Shown here: positions 45,937 to 55,836 of the stretch, in pieces | How the letters are laid out: each line of letters starts with the position of its first letter | Numbering within the stretch: position 1 is the first letter of the stretch | Assembly (NCBI RefSeq): GCF_032884065.1 | Contig: NW_027062662.1 | Coordinates: forward strand, 2,114,052-2,178,051 | Direction: 5' to 3' | Source of the DNA: Artemia franciscana | Taxonomy: Eukaryota > Arthropoda > Branchiopoda > Anostraca > Artemiidae | Length of the DNA: 64,000 nucleotides | Program-made: the position numbers and the translations under genes | Notes under the pieces: generated by a model | Told to the model about the DNA's origin: nothing | Databases searched by the model: none | Seen by the model: only the letters and a program-made list of their open reading frames with translations

Positions 45937-46927
45937 TATTCATGACCTTTACTTTGCTAAAGGCACCTTTTTCACCGTCCAAGTAGCGATCAGCCGCTCT
46001 GCTTCCAACAGATCGCACACTGAGGAGACTGTCAGCTATCTCACTATCAACTGTCTCAAGCGTATAAATATTCAGCATATCTTCGTCAGTGGATCGAAAG
46101 GGATTGAGCCTGGCTTCCAGAACAGACTTCACTTTATCAACAGCCATGTGTTGCCGCAGAACGAAGGAAGGGTGATCGTCGTGGTGAGAGGAGTCAAATT
46201 CAGTCTGGGGAACAATGCGTAGCATCTCAGTGAATGTAGACGAGACTGAGGCACAGAACGGAAGAGTTAAAATCCACTTCACCAGTGCCAACTCATTCAT
46301 GGTAATACCCGTCATTCCACCTTCCGTTTTTGAATCTAAATTAATGGTAGATTCTACAGCATGGTCTGGGGATATGCAGTTGAATTTTGCATTCCTCCTC
46401 TTCACATTGAACAGTCCATTGTGGAATGCCTGATCTACTTCTTGAGGTAAGCCCTGCATCTCAGCCAGGTACTCAATCAAGCAAGTGCCATACTTATAGT
46501 GACCACATGCAACTAAATAAGGAAGCATTTTGCTAGCTCCTTCAAGATGGCCATCCCAGTCACCAGATCTTTCACTGTACAAAAACTGCCACAAAACCAG
46601 TACCATTTCTTTGTACTGCTTCCAGAACTTGTGGGTTTTTGAGCGTGCACGAGAAGTCTCGAACCTTTCTAACCACGGGGACAATGCGGTAAGTTTTTCC
46701 TTTAGACAGTTCAAGTTCTCATCACCCTCTCTTGAGATCTTCAAGTTTTGCAGTAAATCTCCCATTTTTTCAAAGATAGTGATGCACGATGAATCGTCTG
46801 ATTCTGCGCAAAAATCTTCGAAAGCTTCCCAGTATAGAATGGATATTGCCTCGAGGACTAACGTATGAGCAGCGAGAGCTTTATAGTACGGTTTACCACT
46901 CATCACTTTTAGGTTAAGGTCCTCCAT
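45896..46927 (-). CDS. Academ-like transposon protein, N-terminal frame (343 aa)
   Basis: Opens MEDLNLKVMSGKPYYKALAA. It contains the block DWDGHLEGASKMLPYL-ACGH-KY and the block FHNGLFNVKRRNAKF, D-A-E, GGMTGIT and ALVKWILT. I recall these in the same order in large uncharacterised invertebrate proteins that carry the HEEADTR domain further on. It ends in a stop just after a run of seven A residues (KQKKSNQYF) where the 543-aa frame takes over. Removing one A would join the frames into a single protein of about 870 residues. The ATG lies in a 26-bp tandem duplication (46921-46972) that creates a second ATG upstream, out of frame. Family members I recall are longer at the N-terminus, so upstream sequence may be missing. 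Confidence 0.8.
   Translation of the reverse strand: MEDLNLKVMSGKPYYKALAAHTLVLEAISILYWEAFEDFCAESDDSSCITIFEKMGDLLQNLKISREGDENLNCLKEKLTALSPWLERFETSRARSKTHKFWKQYKEMVLVLWQFLYSERSGDWDGHLEGASKMLPYLVACGHYKYGTCLIEYLAEMQGLPQEVDQAFHNGLFNVKRRNAKFNCISPDHAVESTINLDSKTEGGMTGITMNELALVKWILTLPFCASVSSTFTEMLRIVPQTEFDSSHHDDHPSFVLRQHMAVDKVKSVLEARLNPFRSTDEDMLNIYTLETVDSEIADSLLSVRSVGSRAADRYLDGEKGAFSKVKVMNNEKAKQKKSNQYF
45911..45917 (-). pseudogene. Frameshift point in the transposon gene (A7 run)
   Basis: On the coding strand cagaaaaaaagcaacc holds seven A. The downstream frame starts one base later than the upstream frame, so continuity needs loss of one base or a +1 shift. A common -1 slippage would not work. A one-base insertion in the homopolymer, in the genome or in the assembly, is the simplest reading. 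Confidence 0.8.
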
Positions 46928-47472
46928 AATTTTTTTAGTTTAAGGTCCTCCATAATTTTGTGTTTAGACTCCTTTGCTTGACTTTTTCTATTCAGCTTAT
47001 CTTGGAAAATCTATCTGGCCGGGTGAACCCTGACGCATTCACACTGGATAGATGCCGCTGCTTATCCGAGCTAAAAATTGGGTCAATCCGCTTTTCTGTC
47101 AATAGTTCAAAAACGAGAAGAGTTAGAGAATTTCTGGATCAGTCATTTTGTAGGACAATAAATTTCCTACAGAAGCCATTAAAAAAAAATACACCTCAGT
47201 CAGGGAAATTTTCAAGATGGATCAAGATTAATCCAAAAGAGAGATAAATTGTGTTAACTTTTTCGTCGAAATTTTGTGATTACAACTGAACGGCAAAAGA
47301 TAAAAATGTTTTGAAAAGAGAACATGATTCTTTATTTAATTACCTTCGATCTGAGGTATAGCTGAACAATTTTGGAGTAACCTGTAATTTTTTATCGATT
47401 TTAATATAATTTTTACCAGTTAAGATGGATTTTTAGGGAATTTGAAGAAATGTGGATGTCGCACCCATTTGT

Positions 47473-47602
47473 CGACTATATAACGCCAATTTTCGTTTTC
47501 AGCATGGTCGATTGCATTAGATTGAACACTCAAACCTTCTGCTGCTTGCTGATCACCTCAATCCTTAAATATCAACATTTCTCTCGTGTGGCTCCCTGAC
47601 TA
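47473..47602 (-). repeat. Right terminal inverted repeat of the Academ-like transposon
   Basis: Mirror of 43743-43863, with actatataacgccaattttc (about 47475-47494), tctgctgcttgctgatcacc (47538-47557) and the terminal GTGGCTCCCTGACTA (47588-47602). Confidence 0.85.
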
Positions 47603-47643
47603 GTACCATATTTGTCCAGTTTCATCACTGAAGCTTCCAATAT

Positions 47644-48430
47644 CAAACAGTTCGCTCTAACGAACTGTAGCAAGGAGCAACACGGCTCAATAGTATCCAA
47701 AAATCTAATGCCATGATACCAAAAGTTACTTCAAAAGAATTGCATTTTAATGCTGATTTTAAATATATAAATTTCATCAATATTACTCTTAACCATCAGA
47801 AGTTACCAGTCTGAAAAAATTTGCCTCATTTTAGAAAATAGATGTGAACACCCCTTGAAAGTCATACAATATAAATGAAAATCGTACTGATTCAGCGTAT
47901 CAAAGAACCCTATTGTAGACGTTTCAAGCTCCTATCTACAAACATGTGGAATTTTGCATTTTTTGCCAGCCAACTCCCCCCAACGTCAGCGTATCTGATC
48001 GGGATTTAAAGTGAGAGATCTGAGTTACGGGGTCCTTTTAAATATAAAATTTCATTAAGATACGAACACTCCTTCTTAAATTAAAATACCTAATTTTTTT
48101 CGTTTTTCAAAATTAACCCTCCCCCCTCCCCAACTTCCCCAAATAGAGCGAATCCGTTCCGGTTATGTCAATCACGTATCTACAATCTTCTCCTTATTTT
48201 TCCCACCAAGTTTCATCCCGATCCCTCCACTCTAAGCGTTTTCCAAGATTTTAGGTTCCCCCCTACAACTCCCCCCAATGTCACTTGATCTGGTTGGGAT
48301 TTAAAATAAGAGCTCTGAGATACGATATCCTTCCAATTTCAATGAATATCCCATCACCCGTTCGTAAGTTAAAAATACTTCATTTGTTCTCTTTTTTCCG
48401 AATTAACCGGCCCCCACCCCCCACAGATGG
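47644..48430 (-). repeat. Repeat family R1, copy in minus orientation
   Basis: Begins with the family end motif (aacagttcgctctaacgaac), then gtagcaaggagcaacacggctc-like sequence, ctgattttaaatatataa, the tttgcctcattttagaaaat segment and ttcaagctcctatctac. From about 47975 it continues into two tandem units of the 285-bp type also seen, inverted, at 60900-61950. It starts 42 bp from the right end of the Academ-like element. Confidence 0.8.
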
Positions 48431-48639
48431 TTAAACAGGGAAAATATACTTCCTTCTGGAGTAGTTAGAAAAATAACATGGATTAATATTATATTCATGG
48501 AGAAAAAGTGCATGGATGTTTCGGTTGTCTAATTGAAGTTTTTAATACATCCTAAGAAGTCATACTCTTATTGTAGTTTTCAACAATATTACTTCCAATG
48601 GGAGTCTAGCAGAAGGTAGGAATTTAAGGGTAACATCCT

Positions 48640-49130
48640 TGGAACCATGTTTTTTGTGTTGGTCATCAACGACATTTTAAAAATCTCATTAACCTTTTAC
48701 ACCACTTTGCAGACGGCACCACGTCCCTGCAGCTGTCCATAAATAGAACAGCACCATAAAAGCTTACTAGCCTGATTATGGGATCTCCTAGAAGCAGAAA
48801 AATGGTCTGATACCTCGAGGGTCAGTTCGGATATTTCCAAGACTAGGGATCTACTAATCGTTTGGTGGAAGTTCCCGTGTTGACATCCTGGCTTTATTTT
48901 CAAGATTGAAGTTATCCAGAAAGTTGACAAAATTCGAATCTTTAAAAACACCTCTCGTCGGGCAAACATCTTGGTCTGATTCGATCGTCCAGTGTGAAGA
49001 ATCTGGGTATGATTGTTTTACCTTCTTTCTGAGTATCTCTTAACATCCTGTTTTATTAGTTCTCTCTAAGTCATGTATTAGGATATATTCACTTACTTTT
49101 TTGTACTTGTTGTGGGATGAAACGCGAATA
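48640..49130 (+). mobile_element. LINE RT remnant
   Basis: Decayed plus-strand frames: HHFADGTTSLQLSINRT, a FADD-type catalytic motif reading FADG (about 48705), then WSDTSRVSSDISKTRDLLIV and SSVKNLGMIVLPSF. The order fits the part of a CR1/Jockey-like RT after its catalytic site. Several stops and shifts. Confidence 0.65.
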
Positions 49131-49189
49131 TCCCACTTGGCAGGTTGAAGACTCCGTGTGCTTCACTCCCATTTTGTTGTAGTCTTGTG

Positions 49190-49440
49190 GCAGCTCTTCA
49201 GAAAACCAAGGCCAGCAGCACTCCCTCTTTCTGAAAAACTTTCTAAGTCCGCCAATGGGGCTTTACAGTTTTGAATCGATTCTCCAACTGATCACCAGGT
49301 CACCTCTGCGAAGCTGGCACAGGAGCTTCTAGAAATACTTGCTTGCAAATATGGTCCTGAGGTCTTCCCAAGACATGGCCCAGCTTTCTCTGTTTGACAA
49401 TGGGCTCGAAGTTAGAGCAGCGGTCGCACACATCAACAAT
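49190..49440 (-). mobile_element. LINE C-terminal remnant, opposite strand
   Basis: The minus strand gives IVKQRKLGHVLGRPQDHICK and then QRGDLVISWRIDSK, resembling the GHVLRM...RGRP..W region at the end of RTE-like LINEs. It is not collinear with the plus-strand remnant next to it, so these are two separate insertions. Confidence 0.55.
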
Positions 49441-49727
49441 CAATAATAAACAAATACTAAAACGAGTAATACTTAAAACAAATATTCAAATCAAACTTAA
49501 AACGAACAAGAATCACTACAAATAACGGTTTTGCTACTGCCCCCTCCCCTAATTGCAAAAGTCACCCTTCTTTTTTTTCTTTTTTTGTGTTTGTGCTGTT
49601 ACATTAATGATTTCTATTTTCATTATATCTGATTGAAAATTCATTGACTTATTGCTTTGACCTTCTCTGTGAACATACCTTAGCATAGGTCACCATACTA
49701 GCTCTCTTAATGTTATTAAATAAAAAA
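49441..49727. other. Non-coding spacer
   Basis: AT-rich; nothing recognised. Confidence 0.5.
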
Positions 49728-49992
49728 AACATGTTTTTTAACTGCAAGTAAGGAGCGACATTAAAAGTTAAGACGAACAGAAATTATTCCGTATATGAAA
49801 GAGGTTGTCCCCTCCGCAACGCCTTGCTCTTCCCGCTAAAGATTGACTCTTTCTCACAACTCTACTTTTTAAAACAATCAAAGACTTTGGCGTAAAGAGT
49901 CTCACAACCTCTTCCATATTCGGAACAATTTCTGTTCGTTTTAAGTTTTAATGTTGCTCCTTACTTGCAGTTAAAAAAGAAATGTTTTTTTT
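49728..49992. mobile_element. Foldback MITE, about 265 bp
   Basis: The left arm (acatgttttttaactgcaag, aaggagcgacattaaaag, gaacagaaattattccg) and right arm (cggaacaatttctgttcg, taatgttgctccttacttgc, agttaaaaaagaaatgtt) are reverse complements over about 80 bp. The arms also match the wider foldback at 15617-16745. No coding content. Confidence 0.85.
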
Positions 49993-50269
49993 ATTTAATT
50001 TCTGAACGTTTTTGAATTAATGTATATTTTGATTTTGGCTCACCGCACATGAATAATTGAAACAAAATTTGTATATTAACTGTTTTTCTTGCTAAATGGC
50101 TTTCTCATAGTTTTGATCGGATGATTTTGATAAAAAAGGGTGGTGGAGGAGGCCTAGTTGCCCTCCAATTTTCGGTTACTTAAAAATGCAACTGGATCTT
50201 TTAATTTTTTTGTGCGAACGTTTTTGATAGTAATAAACATACCTACCTTACGAATTACCTTACGTAACG

Positions 50270-50560
50270 AACTTCTATATTTGTGTGTTTTTAATTATGT
50301 ATATGAGGGGGTTCGCCCCCTCGTCAATACCTCGCTCTTTACACTAAAGCTTGAATTTTATCCCAAATCTTTGATAATGGCCCCTGAATCACAAAGGCCG
50401 TAGAATAAATAGTTGGAATTACTAAAAATACTTCAGCGTAAAGAGCAAGGTATTGTGGAGGAGAAAACCTTCTTATATACGTAATTTTTATATTCGTTTT
50501 AAGTTTTACTGCTACTCATTACTTCCAGGTGAAAAATTTATTTATTTATTTTCTCATTGT
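50270..50560. mobile_element. Foldback element of the same MITE family, diverged
   Basis: Arms around tatgagggggttcgccccct ... gctctttacactaaagct and cttcagcgtaaagagcaagg ... gttttaagttttactgctac repeat the pattern of 49728-49992 with more divergence. Confidence 0.65.
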
Positions 50561-50589
50561 TTCTTATTAAATAATGGAAAAAAACCCTG

Positions 50590-51399
50590 AGCACCCATCA
50601 TGGAAATTCTCTTCCCTCATGATAAGTTCCTCCATGGAAAGATCCTTCCACGTAACCCCATCCCCCGACCCACTCCCATTCCGACGCGAAAAAGTCCCCT
50701 TGAAAACTTCTGTACACTTCATAATAACCATTACTATATGAAAACAATGGTCAAAGTTTGTAACTTGAAGCACCTCCCCCGGGGATTGTGGGGGATTAAG
50801 TCGTCCCCAAAGACATAGTTATTAAGTTTTTGACTAAGTTGAATAGAATGGCTATCTCGAAATTTTGATCCGGTTACTGTGGAGAAAAATATGCATGGGA
50901 GGGGGCCTGGGTGCCCTCCAATTTTCTTGGTCACTTAAAAAGGGAACTAGAACTTTTATTTTCCATTAGAATGAGCCCTCTCGCAACATTCTAGGACCAC
51001 TGGGTCGATGAGATCACCCCTGAGAAAAAAAAAAAACAAACAAATAAACACGCATCCGTAATCTGTCTTGTGGCAAAAAATACAAAAATCCACATTTTTG
51101 TTGATAGGAGCTTGAAACCTCTACAGTAGGGTTTTCTGATACGTTGAATCTGATTGTGTGATTTTTGTTAAGATCCTATGACTTTTAGGGGCTGTTTCCC
51201 CCTGTTTTCTAAAACAAGGCAAATTTTCTCAGGCTCGTAGCTTTTGATGGGTAAAACTAAACTTGATGAAATTTATATATTTAAAATCAGAATTAAAATG
51301 CGACTTTTTGATGTAACTATTGGTATCGAAATTTTGTATTTTAGAGTTTCGGTTACTATTTAGCCGGGTCGCTCCTTATTACAGTTCGTTACCACGAAC
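50590..51399 (+). repeat. Repeat R1, left arm of a large palindrome
   Basis: The most complete plus-oriented R1 copy. It runs from the catggaaattctcttccctc region through ccaattttcttggtcactta, gagccctctcgcaacattct, caaacaaataaacacgcatc, aggagcttgaaacctctaca and ctcaggctcgtagcttttga to the hairpin-like end acagttcgttaccacgaact (51376-51399). Confidence 0.9.
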
Positions 51400-51625
51400 T
51401 GTTCACTCCATTTATCTTATTTCTCGGATCCGAAGAAATCGAGTTACCAAAAACTATCTGATGGCTACTTTTCCGATTTGTCAGCATCCCCTTGGTACAT
51501 GAAAAATGTGAGTTAACGTGTTATTATTCACGCGTTTTGTAGTTAGTTCATGTAGAGTTTGCATTGAGTTTTTGCCTGTTTTCACAATCTGAAAATAAAA
51601 GTGAGATCTTTTTCGATTAAATCAA

Positions 51626-52375
51626 ACAGTTCGTGGTAAAGAACTGTAGGAAGGAGCGACCCGGCTCAATAGTAAACGAAACTCTTAAAAACCGAATTTT
51701 GATACTAATAGATGTATCAAAAGAATCAAATTTTTATGCTGATTTTAAATATATAAGTTTCATCAAATTTTTGTCTTACTCATCAAAAGTTACGAGCCTG
51801 AGAAATTTTGCCTTGTTTTGGAAAATAGGGGGAAACACCCCCTAAAAGTCATAGGATCATAACGAAATACCATCGCATTCAACGTATCAGAGAACCCTAC
51901 TGTAGACGTTTCAACCTCCTATCTGCAAAAATGTGGAACTTGTATTTTTGCCAGAGGACCGATCACGGGTGCGTGTTTATTTGTTTGTTTTTTTCCCAGG
52001 GGTAATCGTATTTGATACCAATAGTTACATCAAAAGAATCAAATTTTAATGCTGATTTTAAATATATAAGTTTCACCAAGTTTAGTTCTACCCATCAAAA
52101 AGTTACGAGCCTGAGAAAATTTGCCTTATTTTAGAAAATAGGGGGAAACACCACCTAAAAGTCAGAGAAAATCACACCATCAGATCCAGCGCATCAGATA
52201 ACCCTACTGTTAAAGTTTCGAGCTCTTATCACCACTTATCATATTTTTTTGCCAGAAGCCAGATCACGGATGCGTGTTTATTTGTTCGTTTTTTTTTTCC
52301 AGGGGTGATCGTATCGATCAAGCGGTCCTAGAATGTTGCATGAGGGCTCTTTCTAACGGAAATACATGCCATCTA
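51626..52375 (-). repeat. Repeat R1, right arm of the palindrome
   Basis: Reverse complement of 50590-51399, starting at aacagttcgtggtaaagaac, 226 bp after the end of the left arm. It contains an internal duplication: the segment from gtcatcaaaag/ttacgagcctgag through tttgccag appears at about 51720-51960 and again at about 52020-52255. Confidence 0.9.
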
Positions 52376-52744
52376 ATCATATTTCCACGATTAGTTGTTT
52401 ATAAATCAAAATTTTTATAGGACAATTCTCTTACTTAATGCTAAATCTGAAGCAAACCTTTTGTTTTTGTGCTCAACAAATATATCGAGATTTAAATGTT
52501 TGAATTGAACATCTGAAAATCTCAAGATTAAAAAAAATAATAATTAGAAATCTCCACAGCTTGAAACCTTGAGATTTAAATCAATAATCTATACCTATCA
52601 AATACGAGGATAACAAACACATAATTATTTAAGAAGTATTTCGACTCATATATGTAGTTTAAGCACATACCTACATGCAGCTTTATTAGAATTCCTATTT
52701 TTCTGACAATTTCGGTCTTAATTCGAATATTTTAGGATGAATAG
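52376..52744. other. Non-coding spacer
   Basis: AT-rich; nothing recognised. Confidence 0.5.
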
Positions 52745-52863
52745 AAGAGGAAATACTAACGAAGAGCTCTAAACTGACAGGACTGGCCATTATAAACGTT
52801 CACCTAAATATTGAGGTAGACATCGACCGTGCAATAGATATGGCGAGTGAAATAGAGAAATAG
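52745..52863 (+). mobile_element. hAT transposase C-terminal fragment
   Basis: An open plus-strand run ending at a stop reads IEEEILTKSSKLTGLAIINV followed by HLNIEVDIDRAID. This pattern (L-GLA-INVH---E-DID--ID) is the end of the hAT dimerisation domain in TTF-/ZMYM-type hAT transposases, as I recall it. Only about 38 residues remain. Confidence 0.6.
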
Positions 52864-53699
52864 ACTTTTTCTTATAAAATTGTGAATTCTGTAATTTGAG
52901 CGAAATATATTGAACTTTAAAAAGCGGAAAGATACGCTACGCTGTTATGAAAAGTAAAATTTTGATTAGTAAATTTTTGAGATTTCATCGAAGTTGACAC
53001 TGTTTATTAAAACACTATTTTTAAAAGGAAACAGTGATTAGTTCATGCTTTATTGCCTGTACTTAAAACTTAATTCAAATGTATTCTATGCATTTCTATC
53101 CCTTTGTTCTGTTTTTCTTGTTACACCCCTAAAAGACATAGTATTTAATGTTTAACATATCTTTTACGAATATACAAGTTGTGTCTTTATCCTCATTTCC
53201 TACTCTTCCTTACTACCATAGTTACTAAGCGATGCCACAAAATTAGGCGACATGCTAAATGGTTTGACCTATATAAATTGTCCCAAAGAGTGTTTGACCG
53301 CAAAAGATGGTTTAAGACCATTTTTTTTTTTTTTATAATAAAAAGCTTAACTCACTCGGTATAGCGGTTAGAAGTACAAAGCCAAAATATGCAGAAAATA
53401 TTAAATATCTTATTTCTTTATAGATAGTCAACAGCCTTTTATTTCTTTTATGACGGTGTGGTCTTTACAACTTACTATTTATTGTATCAATATTTTTTTA
53501 CCATTTTAATTTCAATAGATTTATTAGATCTTTAGACCTCACAAGATTTTAGAATAAATTTACGACCATTTCCACTTCCTACCTACGACACATAATTGTC
53601 GAGGTTCCCTTTGGACTGCGAGATTTCTTTGTTCGCAAGTTCATCGAAGCAACCTATTATGCACCCACCCTAAAGAAAATCCTGGATCCGCCCCTGTTA
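52864..53699. other. Non-coding, no gene seen
   Basis: AT-rich. The frame at 53179-53364 has no recognisable family. A tRNA-like string (tagcggttag near 53362) has no matching B box. Confidence 0.5.
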
Positions 53700-54395
53700 T
53701 TTTTTTAAATTTTAATGTTGCTTCGAACTTTCAGTTGAAAACCTTTTTCTTAATTAATTTCTGATCGTATTTTTAAATAATACCAGGAAATCCCCTTCCC
53801 TGCCCCCGTGTTTTTTCTGAATACTATGTGAACAACGAGCAAATTGGGTAACTTACCCCCAGGACTTATCCCCAGGACTGGTGAGGGTCACGTTATCCAC
53901 AAAGGCATAGCTATTAGACCTTTCCGCTATGTTGAGCCGAATGGCTATCTTAAAATTTTTATTAGATGTCTTTGGGAAAAAAGGGGCGTGGGAGGGGGGG
54001 GGGGGGTAGTTGCTCTTCCGTATTTTTGGTCACTTAAAAAGGACATTAGAACTTTTCATTTCCGTTCCAATGAGTCATCTCTTGATCTTCTAGGACCATT
54101 GGTTCCATGCGATCAACCCTGGAAAAAAAATATACAAACAAATAAACACCCATCCATGACTATTCTTCTGGCAAAAAACCAAAATTTTCATATTTTTGTA
54201 GATAGAAAGTTGAAACCTCTATAGTAGAATTCTCTGATATACTGAATATAAGATTTCATTAAGATCCCTTAACTCTTTGGGGCTGCTTCACCTCTTTCAA
54301 AAATCAGGTATATTATCATGATTCCGTTTTTTAAGAGTTTCGGTTACTGATAAGGCGAGTAGCTCCTTTATTGCAGTTGGTTACCACAAACTGTT
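53700..54395 (+). repeat. Repeat R1, plus orientation, diverged
   Basis: Same order of landmarks as 50590-51399: cacgttatccacaaaggcat, aatggctatcttaaaatttt, a G-run (about 53993-54006), tttttggtcacttaaaaagg, caaacaaataaacacccatc, and the end motif cagttggttaccacaaactg. Confidence 0.8.
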
Positions 54396-55185
54396 TGATT
54401 GGAAATGATAAATCCTTAACCCAAGTATCCAAACACTCCCCCCACCCTTATCACACACAACACCATTTAATACAATTATTTCTAAAGTCCACAATTTAAA
54501 TGAAACATAAATCATTCAAATGTTTTTCTACAGAACATCTTAATCATTCCACGTTTTATACAGGTCACCCACAGATTATGGGTAAGTTATAAGAGTGGAA
54601 ACTGGCACTAGTGTTGGCAAAAAACTCAAAGCCATCTAGCGTTTGGCGACATACTATAACATAACTAATATAATTCCTCTTAACAAAAGAATTCCATTTT
54701 TTATATTCATACTTGTATAAAATAAAACAAAAAAGACGCCGTCTTCTTGAGAAACTACATCTTTATGGTCCATATAGCTTCAGGGTTCTATCCATGGAGA
54801 CGGATGCCAAAAACTTGGCATTATGCCCAAAGCGAACACCAGTCACTGTGGCTGTATGGTCATTTGACACAAAAACATCATTCCACAGTTTACAAACATA
54901 AACCCTGCAACAAAAATAGGTTTCAAATCAATTATCCAGTTAGACATTCATTGGGATACATTTCACTGAGTAGTTTCGTGGAACAGGAAACTAATTACCT
55001 CTTTGGAGTCTATGAAGAAAAATTTCAATCAGTAGCAGTGTTTTGATCACCAAACCGGACACCATACTGATTCATGATTGTTTGCCTCCCATTACCACCA
55101 CCCTAAAATATTATAAGGACCGTAAAACGCGTACATGAATTCATTACAATGCTAAGGTACAGAATACTGCACAGGACTCTACAGT
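54396..55185. other. Non-coding, no gene seen
   Basis: Open frames at 54713-55046 overlap in two frames without a recognisable family. Confidence 0.5.
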
Positions 55186-55440
55186 CCCTACCGGCGGTGT
55201 TGATCTTCGTTTCATGGCCCTTCGGCGAGTAAGAGCACTCTCATACTTTCATTCTTCCTGTTTACCTTCCCTAGACTCCTCCGGGTAATTATTTAGAGCT
55301 GGGTCGACTCTGGCTGAGCTTACAGAGTCATGCCACTAAGCCCCGATCCAAACCAAACAATGAACGAGAACTGGACTCAAACCCCCGTCTTCACGAACAA
55401 AGGATTTCAGGTCTAGCGGGGCAACCACTCGGCTACAGTA
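55186..55440 (-). repeat. tRNA-derived SINE, second copy
   Basis: On the minus strand the head reads tagccgagtggttgccccgc (A box) and gggggtttgagtccag (B box), followed by the same body as 9889-10165 (ctcagccagagtcgacccag, gtaaacaggaagaatgaaag, accgccgg end). The gccgagtggt string points to a Ser/Leu-type tRNA ancestor. Two copies in opposite orientation 45 kb apart show an interspersed family. Confidence 0.88.
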
Positions 55441-55836
55441 CATAAAGGCATAAAAAAATATTTTCTAACTTTACTGTGATACGTTTTCAGTGTATAGGAG
55501 GCACCGCACGGGCATATAGAAAATAGTCCTTGACATATCAATGCAATGATAGGATAAGTTATTAGTATAGTAACCTTGAAATCTTCCACGAAGATTTAAT
55601 CTTTCCACGTTTTCAACAGCTAATTCGTAATCAAGACAGGTCATCAGAGTACCAAGAAAGAACAATTTAACGTTATTTCTATCGTCCTATATTCTTAATA
55701 CTTTAACAAAAATACTCCATCCCGCGGGGAGGAGAAATAAGCTCATCCTTCCTTGGAGGGGCTGGGACAAAAAAACATTGAATATTCATGTACCTCTTTT
55801 ATAGATATCCAGGAAAACAGATTCTTCAGACCTATC
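55441..55836. other. Non-coding spacer
   Basis: Nothing recognised. Confidence 0.5.

Larger units (their letters stand above)
43743..47602 (-). mobile_element. DNA transposon, 3,860 bp, Academ-like
   Basis: Both ends carry TAGTCAGGGAGCCAC, inverted (43743-43757 and 47588-47602). The inverted similarity goes on, with interruptions, through gtgatcagtgagcagcagaa / ttctgctgcttgctgatcac to about 43863 on the left and 47473 on the right, giving terminal repeats of roughly 120-130 bp. The bases GTA flank both sides (43740-43742 and 47603-47605), a likely 3-bp target duplication. Two overlapping minus-strand frames fill most of the interior. Short target duplication, XPG-like nuclease motifs and a Cys-rich domain agree with what I recall of the Academ superfamily. 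Apart from one frameshift it looks nearly intact. Confidence 0.85.

Noticed and set aside
44997..46868. Several plus-strand frames of 65-112 residues
   Set aside because: Shadows of the two transposon frames on the minus strand, which carry conserved motifs.
53355..53375. tRNA-like head (tagcggttagaag)
   Set aside because: No B box or body follows; a chance match.
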